Assembly: GCA_036733345.1 (NCBI GenBank)
Contig: DAINAR010000027.1
Coordinates: 1-41,661 of the forward strand
Source of the DNA: JAFGMQ01 sp036733345
Lineage (GTDB): Bacteria > Desulfobacterota > DSM-4660 > Desulfatiglandales > Desulfatiglandaceae
Reading direction: 5' to 3'
DNA: 41,661 nt
The notes below the pieces were generated by a model, which worked only from the letters and a program-made list of their open reading frames with translations, was not told where the DNA came from and made no database searches. The position numbers and the translations under genes are program-made. Below are positions 1-8,149 of this stretch, piece after piece. Within the stretch, counting starts at the first letter, position 1, and each line of letters starts with the position of its first letter.

Positions 1-14
1 CGCCTCACCTTTTG

Positions 15-44
15 TTGATATTTTCTTTGCACTGAGACTATAAT
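15..44 (+). promoter_or_regulatory. Probable sigma-70 promoter for the acyl-CoA dehydrogenase gene
   Basis: A TTGATA -35 box (15-20) is followed after 18 bp by a perfect TATAAT -10 box (39-44). Transcription would start near 51 and run through the palindromic repeat at 83-213 before reaching the dehydrogenase start at 253. Assignment is by consensus only. Confidence 0.5.
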
Positions 45-82
45 ATCTGGTAAAGAATTGCAATTGTAAAGGCTCAAACTAG

Positions 83-213
83 ATGAACTCGCAAAAAGTC
101 GTCACTCCGGTGGAAACCGGAGTCCAGATGTCACGTAACTACTTAAAAAGACTGGATTCCGACTTTCGTCGGAATGACGAAAAGTGGTACTTTTCGACTT
201 TTTGCGAGTTCAT
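83..213. repeat. MITE-like palindromic repeat with 19-bp perfect terminal inverted repeats
   Basis: The left end ATGAACTCGCAAAAAGTCG (83-101) is the exact reverse complement of the right end at 195-213. Inside are two perfect 8-bp hairpins: ACTCCGGT/ACCGGAGT (104-123) and ATTCCGAC/GTCGGAAT (156-175). AAACTA occurs just outside both ends (76-81 and 215-220), a possible target duplication. There is no coding capacity, so any movement would need a transposase supplied elsewhere. Related sequence occurs at 11416-11715 and 41144-41473. It lies between the predicted promoter and the dehydrogenase start, so it would form a long structured leader in the mRNA. Confidence 0.8.
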
Positions 214-252
214 AAAACTAAGACCTTGAAAATTTAATTCGGAGGATTGTTT

Positions 253-1872
253 ATGATTCAAAATAAAAGGATGGATCCGGAAGTATTATCCATGGTTCTT
301 GATACAATAGCCAAGCTTGAAAGGGAGAGAGTTTCTCTTGATATCAAGCTGGAAATGGACCGCACCGGTGAGTTTCCAATGGAACTTATTCGTTTCATGT
401 TAAGTCCTGAGATAGCCCTGCACCTGATATTTATTCCTGAAGAGTACGGCGGCCTGGGTGCAGGTGCGACAGAAATAGCAATAATATCAGAAAGAATGGC
501 AAAAATGGATCTGGGTGTAGCCACTTCGTTTCTGGCAATCTGTCTTGGTATGGACCCAATAAGGGTTGGTGCCACCACCAGGCAGAAGGAAAAATACCTG
601 CGGAAGATTGCGGAAGAGGGTCTTATTGTTGCTTATGCAGTCACAGAGCCTGAAGCAGGATCAAATGTGCAGTCCATCAAGACAAAGGCCGAACGTGTCA
701 TGGACGATGATGGTAATATAAAGGGATATATGCTGAACGGGCAGAAACAGTTCATTACCAACGCAGGTGTTGCAGACCTTTATACTATTCTGGCGGATAC
801 CCCTGACGGTCCATCCTTTTTTATTGTTGAGGCTGGTGCGGAAGGATTATCTCCTGGAAAACACGAGGACAAACATGGTATTCGTGCTTCTGATACATGC
901 CCGCTTACATTGGAAGATCTTTTTGTGCCCGCTGAAAATCTTGTTGGAGAGGCAGAAGGACTCGGACTTAAGCAGGCCAATGAAGTATTCGGATATACGA
1001 GGCTAATGGTGGCCACATTCGGTCTTGGCGGCGGCATGGCTTCTCTTGAAAGGTCAATCAAATATTCAAAGGAAAGGGTTCAGTTCGGAAAGACACTTGC
1101 TGAAAAGCAGGGTTATACCCATAAGCTTCTGGTGCCCCATGCAGTGCGCCTTGAGGCAGCGCGTGCATATATTGAGGAAGTCGCACTCAGGCTGGATACA
1201 GTTGAGGATGATCTTCAGGTTGAAGGTTCAATTATCAAGTACTTTGCGACAGAGGCAGGCGACGATATGGCTAATGATGGAATACAGGCCTTTGGCGGAT
1301 ATGGTTATATGCGTGAGTACGAGGTGGAAAAGATCAAACGTGATGTCAAAATACTGCCACTGTACGAAGGCACAAGTGAAATTCAGCAGAATATTATTTC
1401 CGTTTTCCGAATGAGAAGTGTGGTTCGTACAAAGGGAGGCTTTTATCTGGAAATGGCCGATGCACTGGAAAAACATCCTGAAGAATGCGGCGGTGGTATG
1501 CTTGCAAAGGCTCTGGTAACAGTCAGTGATACAGTAACTAACATTAGGAAACACAAGTTGACAAGACATCAGTTTGTAATGTTTCAGCTTGCAGACATGA
1601 TGACCTGGGCGGAAATAGGTGCGTCCTTTTGTCGAAAGGCTGCTTCATATAAAGGCGGTCAGAACAGAACTCCTGAGTTTATAAAGGCGGCTTCTAGGAT
1701 ATTTGCCAGGGAGGTCCTTGAAAAGATTTATTCTAATGGCCTCAGGATAGCGTACGGGTGTGATGATGTGATTGAGGATCTGGCAGGCCGGATAAAAACA
1801 CTCGATATAGGATCAGCTATGGAAGGCAACCTGAAAGACATGGATATGGTTTCATTGGAATTAGTAAAATAA
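253..1872 (+). CDS. Acyl-CoA dehydrogenase, long form with extra C-terminal domain
   Basis: FAD-dependent alpha,beta-dehydrogenation of an acyl-CoA, passing electrons to electron-transfer flavoprotein in the cytoplasm. Both family signatures are visible: YAVTEPEAGSN around residues 127-137 and GGYGYMREYEVEKIKRD further on. The catalytic base is expected to be the Glu in LYEGTSEIQ, about residue 372. The core domain ends near residue 390, and about 150 further helical residues follow, as in very-long-chain and ACAD9-like members. The ATG at 253 is preferred over the TTG at 247 because GGAGG (241-245) lies 7 nt before it. The gene is monocistronic as far as visible and is followed by a palindromic repeat. 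Substrate chain length cannot be read from the sequence. Beta-oxidation or a related acyl-CoA pathway is likely. Confidence 0.93.
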   Translation: MIQNKRMDPEVLSMVLDTIAKLERERVSLDIKLEMDRTGEFPMELIRFMLSPEIALHLIFIPEEYGGLGAGATEIAIISERMAKMDLGVATSFLAICLGMDPIRVGATTRQKEKYLRKIAEEGLIVAYAVTEPEAGSNVQSIKTKAERVMDDDGNIKGYMLNGQKQFITNAGVADLYTILADTPDGPSFFIVEAGAEGLSPGKHEDKHGIRASDTCPLTLEDLFVPAENLVGEAEGLGLKQANEVFGYTRLMVATFGLGGGMASLERSIKYSKERVQFGKTLAEKQGYTHKLLVPHAVRLEAARAYIEEVALRLDTVEDDLQVEGSIIKYFATEAGDDMANDGIQAFGGYGYMREYEVEKIKRDVKILPLYEGTSEIQQNIISVFRMRSVVRTKGGFYLEMADALEKHPEECGGGMLAKALVTVSDTVTNIRKHKLTRHQFVMFQLADMMTWAEIGASFCRKAASYKGGQNRTPEFIKAASRIFAREVLEKIYSNGLRIAYGCDDVIEDLAGRIKTLDIGSAMEGNLKDMDMVSLELVK

Positions 1873-1877
1873 AAGAG

Positions 1878-1976
1878 ACCTCTGCAAAACTCTTGTGCGC
1901 CTCAGGCGCAATCGTTATTTGTCCCAGCCAATGGCTGGTTTATCCCGCGCTTGACGCGGGGCCGGAGTGACGATTT
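1878..1976. repeat. Palindrome-rich intergenic repeat fragment
   Basis: The segment holds small inverted repeats: CAGCCAATGGCTG and CCCGCG-CTTGA-CGCGGG (1944-1960), followed by GCCGGAGTGACG and a T-run. The CCCGC...GCGGGGCCGG core also occurs near 4677-4702, 11652-11677 and, inverted, at 41184-41207, so it belongs to a dispersed family. It may also end transcription of the upstream gene, since a T6 run follows. Confidence 0.55.
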
Positions 1977-2028
1977 TTTATGAAACCATCAATTAATATT
2001 CAAATAAATTTTATGAGTTTAACTGCAT

Positions 2029-4449
2029 TTGATTAGAGAAAGGAAATACCAACGCAGGCCGGCAGGGCCTGGAACAGGAAAAAGACCTATCAGAAAAGGA
2101 AGAGCCGGTCTGCGCAGAATTTCTTCCAGAAAATCCCAGTACGGAAAACCAAAGGTTGACTCATCACTCAAGTCTGTGTTTCAAAAGATTGGCGTTCCCG
2201 AACCCGAACCGTTTAAGCCCGATCCTTTTCAACTGGAGGCGCTTGATCTGATTGAAAAACATGACCTGCTTGTAAGCGCTCCAACAGGCTCGGGAAAAAC
2301 GTGGATTGCCTCTCAGGCAATACAGTCCTGTCTTAAAAAAGACCTCAGGGTATGGTATGCATCTCCCCTTAAGGCCCTTTCCAACTCAATTTACCAGGAA
2401 TTTTGTCATGAGTTTGGCCTTTACCAGTGCGGAATCCTGACCGGTGACCGAAAAGAAAATCCCGAAGCTCCTATAATAGTTGGCACAACAGAAATACTGA
2501 GAAACCAGCTGTATGATGCAATGCACAGAGGTGCCAGTATCAACGCAGACCTTGTTATCCTGGATGAAGCACACTATCTAAGCGATAGTGAAAGAGGAGT
2601 TGTTTGGGAAGAAGTGCTTATATATCTTCCTTCAAGGGTAAGGCTGTTGCTGCTTTCTGCAACAATATCCAATGCGGATGAGGTATGTGATTGGCTGAGT
2701 GAGATCAGAGGCGTGCCCAACAGGGTTGTATTGTCTGAAGAGCGTCCGGTGCCGCTGGAAATGCTGTTCCTTTTTCCTGACGGCTATATTATTCCTCTGG
2801 GAAGCAAAAGGGGCCTCAATCATCGTGTCAGAAAATATCTTGCATCTCAGTCTGAGGTTCGTGGAAGGCGATCTGAAAAGGTCGATTTCGGCAGTGTTAT
2901 TGAATGCCTGAGAAAATTTGATTTACTGCCGGCAATTTTTTTTCTTAAGTCAAGAAAGGATTGTGACAGGGCGATATTAACATGCCCTGAAGTTTACACT
3001 GACAAAAAGGAAAAAGAGCGTTTTGAAAGATCAGTCGGGGTGTTTTTGAAAGAATACCCTCATCTAAGGAAACACCGTCAAATATCTTTTATTTTGAAAT
3101 CGAGGGTTGCTTCACATCACGGAGGGCAATTACCTTACTGGAAAGTGCTTGTTGAGAAGGTAATGAGCGAGGGATACCTGGAGGCCATATTTTCTACATC
3201 AACAGTAGCTGCAGGCGTAAATTTTCCGGCCAGGACTGTTGTACTGGTGCAAAGTGACCGCTACAACGGCCAGGAGTTCACCGATCTGACGGCAACAGAG
3301 CTTCATCAGATGGCAGGCAGGGCTGGAAGGAGAGGGAAGGATAATATTGGATTTGCAGTTGTTTTGCCAGGGGTTCATCAGGATCCAAAACTAATTCATG
3401 AGTTGACCGATTCCTCACCCGAGCCGATCATGAGCCAGATTCGAATCAATTTCTCCATGACATTGAACCTCCTTCTTTCACATACTCCCCTGGAGGTCAA
3501 GGACCTGCTTGAGCGCTCATTTGCCGCATTTCAGGAAAGAGGGACGGGCTCTTCGCTAAGGGCACGCTGGGATCGCATTGTACTGGATCTTGAGAGGCTG
3601 CTTCCAGACTCCAGGTGTGACATTAAAGATCCGTATCAAATTATTGAAAATAAACAGAAAAGGGATGAATTGCTGCATGATTTAAAGGGCATCAACCGCG
3701 ATATAAAGGATGCCGACATCAGGGCAAATACAAAAGACCTTATAATTCAAAAACTAAGATCACTTGATTGCGAAGGCTGCAGACATGTTAAAATCTGTCA
3801 CAGGAATAAAAGGGACCGGCTTTTTCATTTGACACGGGATCTCCGTTTGATTTCAGGTCATATTGAAGAGATGACAGGAGGTTTGTGGCTTAGCTTTAAG
3901 CGTCATGTAAGGTTTTTAAAGGAAACCGGATTTGTTGATGGTATGGAAAGATTGACTGCCGATGGATTCTGGGCTTCAAAGCTAAGGCTGGATCAGCCCT
4001 TATTGATCGCCGAGGCAATCAGGAAGGGCGCAATGCAGGGTGTTTCTCCTGATCTTATCGCAGGGAGTATAGCTCCTTTTGTTTGGGATAAAGCGCAGGA
4101 AGTGGATGTTGATCTGCAGAAGGGAGCTGATTACAGTGAGATTGAAAAAAGGTTCAATCGGATTCTTGATCATATTGCACCATTAAAGGCATTAAAGAAC
4201 AGGAGAGGTTTTGAGAGCCCCCCTATTATGTTCTGGCCGGCGGCAGCACTTTTCATATGGTCAAAGGGGGTTTCATGGGAACTGCTGCTTAATGTGATGC
4301 GTATAAGTGAGGGGGATATGGCGTCACTTATAATGAGGACTGCCGATCATCTGAGACAGATCTCAAGTCTGGCTGACACCCATCCTCAGCTTGCGTATGT
4401 TGCAGAGGAAGCAATCGGCCGTATAATGAGGGAACCCGTATATATTTAA
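2029..4449 (+). CDS. DEAD/DEAH-box helicase, Ski2-like
   Basis: ATP-dependent superfamily 2 helicase, probably acting on RNA. Walker A APTGSGKT spans residues 84-91, DEAH is at 179-182, LLSATIS lies near 208, and motif VI QMAGRAGRRG at 427-436 is of the Ski2 type. A C-x2-C-x5-CH cluster (C581, C584, C590, H591) could bind zinc. About 200 helical residues follow it. The N-terminal 45 residues are very basic (RRPAGPGTGKRPIRKGRAG) and look like a disordered nucleic-acid-binding tail. The start is uncertain: TTG at 2029 has no convincing SD site and no Met lies nearby in frame. A terminator-like hairpin follows at 4703. RNA decay or processing is a reasonable guess for the role, not shown by the sequence. 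Confidence 0.88.
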   Translation: MIRERKYQRRPAGPGTGKRPIRKGRAGLRRISSRKSQYGKPKVDSSLKSVFQKIGVPEPEPFKPDPFQLEALDLIEKHDLLVSAPTGSGKTWIASQAIQSCLKKDLRVWYASPLKALSNSIYQEFCHEFGLYQCGILTGDRKENPEAPIIVGTTEILRNQLYDAMHRGASINADLVILDEAHYLSDSERGVVWEEVLIYLPSRVRLLLLSATISNADEVCDWLSEIRGVPNRVVLSEERPVPLEMLFLFPDGYIIPLGSKRGLNHRVRKYLASQSEVRGRRSEKVDFGSVIECLRKFDLLPAIFFLKSRKDCDRAILTCPEVYTDKKEKERFERSVGVFLKEYPHLRKHRQISFILKSRVASHHGGQLPYWKVLVEKVMSEGYLEAIFSTSTVAAGVNFPARTVVLVQSDRYNGQEFTDLTATELHQMAGRAGRRGKDNIGFAVVLPGVHQDPKLIHELTDSSPEPIMSQIRINFSMTLNLLLSHTPLEVKDLLERSFAAFQERGTGSSLRARWDRIVLDLERLLPDSRCDIKDPYQIIENKQKRDELLHDLKGINRDIKDADIRANTKDLIIQKLRSLDCEGCRHVKICHRNKRDRLFHLTRDLRLISGHIEEMTGGLWLSFKRHVRFLKETGFVDGMERLTADGFWASKLRLDQPLLIAEAIRKGAMQGVSPDLIAGSIAPFVWDKAQEVDVDLQKGADYSEIEKRFNRILDHIAPLKALKNRRGFESPPIMFWPAAALFIWSKGVSWELLLNVMRISEGDMASLIMRTADHLRQISSLADTHPQLAYVAEEAIGRIMREPVYI

Positions 4450-4451
4450 TT

Positions 4452-4726
4452 TGTCGTCATGCCTTTATCCCTTTTTATTGCTCAGGCGATTAAAAACATC
4501 AATTGTCATGCCGGACTTAATAAGCCTGCTCCGGACCACGATCCTCGGGCATACAGTCTTTATAAGCACTTATGAAATCCCTGAACACCGGCCCCGTACA
4601 GGAATTCGGGACAGGCTGGAGCTTGTCCGCCGGTGTTTATGGCGGGTTTACCCGCCAATGTTTGTGGCGGGTTTATCCCGTACTTATTGCGGGGCCGGGA
4701 TGACGACTTCCAACGAAGTCGTTTTA
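4452..4726. repeat. Composite palindromic repeat region
   Basis: The segment contains GC-rich inverted repeats and one copy (4650-4672) of the hairpin ACCCGCCAATGTTTGTGGCG, which is tandemly amplified at 11572-11646. It ends in the dispersed core TTGCGGGGCCGGGATGACGAC. Open frames here (for example 4451-4807) have low-complexity repeat translations and no SD site, so I do not call them genes. The rest of the gap to 4947 shows nothing I can name. Confidence 0.65.
4703..4725 (+). terminator. Rho-independent terminator-like hairpin
   Basis: A perfect 8-bp stem ACGACTTC/GAAGTCGT with a CAAC tetraloop is followed by TTTT. It lies at the end of the repeat region downstream of the helicase gene and could end its transcript. 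Confidence 0.5.
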
Positions 4727-4947
4727 AATTATATGAAGCGATGGCATTATAACAATATGAAATATTTAACGCTTCACTTGTTTTTTGACATGCTTCGTTG
4801 TTCATAGGCTGCCTCAAAGAGGCATAACTTAGCTTTTTACGAAACCATTATAACTTGATAAATAGTGAAAATAACGACGGAAGGTTTAGAAATTAAGGCA
4901 ATTTTTGGCAATCTACCAGCAATTATGTCTTTAAAGCAATACTGCAA

Positions 4948-5559
4948 TTAAGAAACAAGCTTTAAAATCATTTCTTCAGCCTTTTCCAGGCTGATACGAC
5001 TCATATTTATTACCAAATCATAAAGACGGGGATCATTCTGAGAAAGTCTGTCATTGAAATGACTTAAGAAACGCTCCCTTATTTTATCTTCCTGTTTAAT
5101 ATTTGTCAGGGCATCTTTCTCGTCATAATTAAGTTTATCCATTACGAAACGAAGCCGATAATCATTATCAGCCACAAGGAGGATATGCCATACATTCTCA
5201 TATCCTCTAAGGATATACTGGCTTCCTCTTCCTATGATTACAACGTTTCCATGCTCGTACAGTTCTCTGATAATGGCTTTGAGCATCTCAGCATAACGTT
5301 CCTCGTCCATGTAGCCGTATTTGTCTGAGATAAGGCGCTCAATAAAATCTGAACTCACTATTTTATCAAGAAATTTCGTGAGTTTTGTGGCCCCGTATTT
5401 TTCATAGGAAAGGACATCGCCTGAAGAAACCTTGATTTTTTCAGCAATTTTAGTGATAATCTCTTTATCCACATATTCATAGCCAAGTTTTTTTGATATT
5501 ATTTCCCCAAGAGTTTTACCTCCGGCACCGAATTCTCTTGAGATGGTGATGACAGCCAT
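4948..5559 (-). CDS. Cytidylate kinase-like family protein
   Basis: A 203-residue protein of the cytidylate-kinase-like P-loop family (the group usually labelled AAA_26/Cytidylate_kin2). The N-terminus VITISREFGAGGKTLGE carries the phosphate-binding loop, with SREFGAGG in place of the canonical (d)CMP kinase loop. NVVIIGRGSQYILRG at about residues 105-119 is the next conserved strand-turn of this family, and RLRFVMDKL resembles the lid region. A good AGGAG lies 6 nt before the ATG. It is a lone minus-strand gene with no functional neighbour. The true phosphate acceptor is unknown for most members, so I do not call it cmk. Confidence 0.82.
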   Translation of the reverse strand: MAVITISREFGAGGKTLGEIISKKLGYEYVDKEIITKIAEKIKVSSGDVLSYEKYGATKLTKFLDKIVSSDFIERLISDKYGYMDEERYAEMLKAIIRELYEHGNVVIIGRGSQYILRGYENVWHILLVADNDYRLRFVMDKLNYDEKDALTNIKQEDKIRERFLSHFNDRLSQNDPRLYDLVINMSRISLEKAEEMILKLVS

Positions 5560-6034
5560 ATTTTTCTCCTCTGGAAACCTAAGTGTAGATCACATGAAAT
5601 GTAAAATTTCTGTACCTGTGTCCCTTTATAACAGATGCAAAATAAAATCATTAGAATTACTCAAGGGCTTTTTCTGGCATACCTCCAAAAGGGGTAATTA
5701 TTATATAGCACCGTATGCTCACCTCGTCAATTTATTTGCTTAAATCTGATTAATTATTAATCGGCTTTCTGTCCGCGATCTGAGAGTGCTTGTATATCAT
5801 TGAAAGTCTTTACAGATTTCTCGGACCGGACTTCTCTGGGCTCGAAATGACAAAAGAATCCAATTACGACATAATATCTAGATTGGAATGAAAAGGGCTA
5901 AGGGAGATGAATTGGAGAGAGGTTTTTGTGATCCTGTTGTTGACAATTACAGCAGGTCGTTTTATTCATGGTCCTTACGACTTTGCAATAAATTAGTCTA
6001 AATAAGATTTTGATTTTTTTTTAAGGGAGGGTTT
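5560..6034. other. Intergenic region with a candidate promoter and a possible 29-residue ORF
   Basis: A possible promoter for the KptA-like gene is TTGACA (5940-5945), 17 bp, TATTCA (5963-5968); its -10 box is weak. A short frame, 5907-5996, has AAGGG 9 nt upstream of ATG and encodes MNWREVFVILLLTITAGRF plus a short tail, which looks like a membrane or signal segment. It could be a leader ORF or a gene remnant. Nothing else is recognisable between 5580 and 5900. Confidence 0.3.
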
Positions 6035-6796
6035 TTGGGCAGAAGAGATCATCAGATAAAGGTAAATGACCTGGGCCGACTTCTTGTCTATATCCTCACT
6101 CACAGGCCGGATGAATTCTGTCTTGTGCCGGACAGTGACGGTTTCATTTCATATAAGGAATTGATACAGGCCATTAATGAAGAGGAGGGCTGGCAATATG
6201 TAAGACAGTCCCATATAAACGAAGTGCTTATGGGAAAGGACAGGGATCTGTTCGAGGTCAAGGAAAAAAAGATAAGGGCCATGGAAAGAAGGTGGAGTCT
6301 TGACATTGAAAACCCTGCTGATTCTATTCCGGTAATTCTTTACTGTGCAGTAAGATCAAAAGCCCACCACGTTGTGATGGAGAAGGGATTAAAATCCTTG
6401 CAGGGCAGGCCTCTTGTTATGTCGGGCGAAAAGGAACTATGCCTTCGAATCGGGAGGCGACGCGATCATAAACCAGTTTTGCTTGAGATAATGGCTGAAA
6501 CTGCCGCGGAGCAGGGGGTTTTGTTTTATACCTTTGGAAGTCTTTTTCTGAGTCCTGAAATACCTCCCCAATTTATTGCCGGCCCCCCTGTGTCGAAGGA
6601 AATCCTGGAGGCCAGGAGAAAGAAGGAGGAGCAAACTGAAAAAATGGAAAAAGTCCGCCGTGTGCCGGCTTTTACTGAACCAGGAACCTTTATTCTTGAA
6701 AGTTCCAGGGATCCTGATCCATTCAGGAGGGCCAAGGGAAAAAAGAGAAGGGGGTGGAAAGAAGAGGCAAGAAGCATGCGGAGAACCAGGCGCTGA
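6035..6796 (+). CDS. Divergent KptA/Tpt1-like RNA 2'-phosphotransferase homologue, probably non-canonical
   Basis: The overall order matches KptA/Tpt1: an N-terminal winged-helix part (LGRLLVYILTHRPDEF, DGFISYKELIQAI) and a C-terminal ADP-ribosyltransferase-like part (GLKSLQGRPL, IGRRRDHKPVLLEI, GVLFYTFGSLFLS). The residues expected for NAD+-dependent 2'-phosphate removal are altered. The conserved LRH is LTH, the usual QGHS after IRA is ERRW, YHGT is YCAV, and the H-x-HLS strand reads PLVMS. A basic tail of about 60 residues rich in Lys/Arg follows and may bind nucleic acid. Start: TTG at 6035 with AAGGGAGG directly upstream (spacing 4). It converges with mtaB, leaving a 12-bp gap. It is either a paralogue with new chemistry or a binding-only protein. 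Confidence 0.72.
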   Translation: MGRRDHQIKVNDLGRLLVYILTHRPDEFCLVPDSDGFISYKELIQAINEEEGWQYVRQSHINEVLMGKDRDLFEVKEKKIRAMERRWSLDIENPADSIPVILYCAVRSKAHHVVMEKGLKSLQGRPLVMSGEKELCLRIGRRRDHKPVLLEIMAETAAEQGVLFYTFGSLFLSPEIPPQFIAGPPVSKEILEARRKKEEQTEKMEKVRRVPAFTEPGTFILESSRDPDPFRRAKGKKRRGWKEEARSMRRTRR

Positions 6797-6808
6797 GATA
6801 TGCCATTT

Positions 6809-8149
6809 CTACAAATCTTTCAAATATTGGGTATCAGCCACCTTTTGTTCTGATCCAAAAATCATGTTATCCTCTATTCTATCCATGCTTACAGGAACAA
6901 TAAGTCCTTTTATATCCCGTGAAGATGAAAAAATAACAGGTAAATAGTTATCACTTATACCCTTGTAAAAATAATTTTCTTCTGAATGCCATCCTTCGGC
7001 AAGCACTTGGAATTCCTTTCCAAGATTCCTGCGATAAAATGCTGACCTTTTTGCCTGACCCAGTTCTCTAAGTTCCGATGCCCTTTTTTTTGCCAAACCT
7101 GGTTCAACCTGGTTTTCAAGGCGGAAGGCTGCAGTACCTGGTCTGGGTGAAAAGGGAAATACATGAAGATAGGATACGGGCAGATCCCCAACGAGTGACA
7201 GGGTATTTTTATGCTGTGTCTCTCCTTCTCCGGGGAATCCCGCCATTATATCAATGCCTATTGCTGCTTCAGGTATCCTTGCATATATAGTCTCAATTAT
7301 TTTCGCAAAGTCCCTCGCTTTATAGATTCGGTTCATTTTTTTCAGGATGCTCTCATCGCCGCTTTGCAGTGGAATATGAAAATGCCTGCATATCCATTCT
7401 TCTTTGCCTACCATGTCTATAAGATCATCGTCTATCTCCATGGGTTCAATGGAACTCAGCCTGATTCTGACGGAGAGGTTTTCTTTTCCGATTGATTGAA
7501 GAAGGCCTTTGAGGTTTATGCTCTCTTTCAGGCCAATCCCGTATTTACCGAGATTTATCCCGGTCAGAACAACTTCCCTGTAACCTTCTGCTGCGAAAGC
7601 TTCAAGCATGGACAGGACGTTTTTCATGGGAAGGCTTCTGTAAGGCCCTCTGGTAAAGGGTACGATGCAATAGGTGCAAAAGGATTGGCATCCGTCCTGT
7701 ATCTTCAGATATGCCCGTGTACGGCCTGGAAAACGCCTTACAGGCATGGATTCAAAAGGCATTCCTGCTTCAAATCCATTAATGGAGATGATTATGCCTT
7801 GCGAGTTAAAAGCATTAATCAGAAGTTCCGGAATTTTTGTTTTATTAACATTTCCGGCAATCAGTTTGACCCCTTTTATCAGTTCGATTTCCTTCGGAAA
7901 AACCTGAGGATAACAGCCTATGGCCGCTGTTATTCCTTCAGGATTTTCTCTCAAGGCCTTTCTGATAGCCTGTCGTGATTGATGAGCTGCTCTCCGGGTT
8001 ACAACACAGGTATTGACTATCGTGGCATCCGCCTTTTCTCCCTTTCCAGCCGGCCTCCATCCTGCATCCATTAGGCTATCATTCAGGCAGGCGGATTCAT
8101 ACTGGTTTACCTTGCAGCCAAGGGTTATGATTCTGAATAATTCAGGCAT
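6809..8149 (-). CDS. mtaB: tRNA t6A37 methylthiotransferase MtaB
   Basis: Radical-SAM enzyme that adds a methylthio group to threonylcarbamoyladenosine at tRNA position 37. Three N-terminal cysteines of the UPF0004 domain (C12, C48, C79) bind one [4Fe-4S] cluster. The radical-SAM triad CQSFCTYC (C154, C158, C161) binds the second. A short TRAM-like C-terminal region starts near residue 385. Length (446 residues) is normal for the family. The opening RIITLGCKVNQYES favours MtaB over MiaB or RimO. The ATG directly follows the mnmA stop (TAA-ATG) without its own SD site, so translation is probably coupled. It is the last gene of the operon. Confidence 0.93.
   Translation of the reverse strand: MPELFRIITLGCKVNQYESACLNDSLMDAGWRPAGKGEKADATIVNTCVVTRRAAHQSRQAIRKALRENPEGITAAIGCYPQVFPKEIELIKGVKLIAGNVNKTKIPELLINAFNSQGIIISINGFEAGMPFESMPVRRFPGRTRAYLKIQDGCQSFCTYCIVPFTRGPYRSLPMKNVLSMLEAFAAEGYREVVLTGINLGKYGIGLKESINLKGLLQSIGKENLSVRIRLSSIEPMEIDDDLIDMVGKEEWICRHFHIPLQSGDESILKKMNRIYKARDFAKIIETIYARIPEAAIGIDIMAGFPGEGETQHKNTLSLVGDLPVSYLHVFPFSPRPGTAAFRLENQVEPGLAKKRASELRELGQAKRSAFYRRNLGKEFQVLAEGWHSEENYFYKGISDNYLPVIFSSSRDIKGLIVPVSMDRIEDNMIFGSEQKVADTQYLKDL

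Noticed and set aside
4451..4807. 118-codon plus-strand frame and an 85-codon minus-strand frame between the helicase and the kinase-like gene
   Set aside because: They lie across palindromic repeats, lack SD sites and translate to repeat-derived Pro/Arg-rich sequence.
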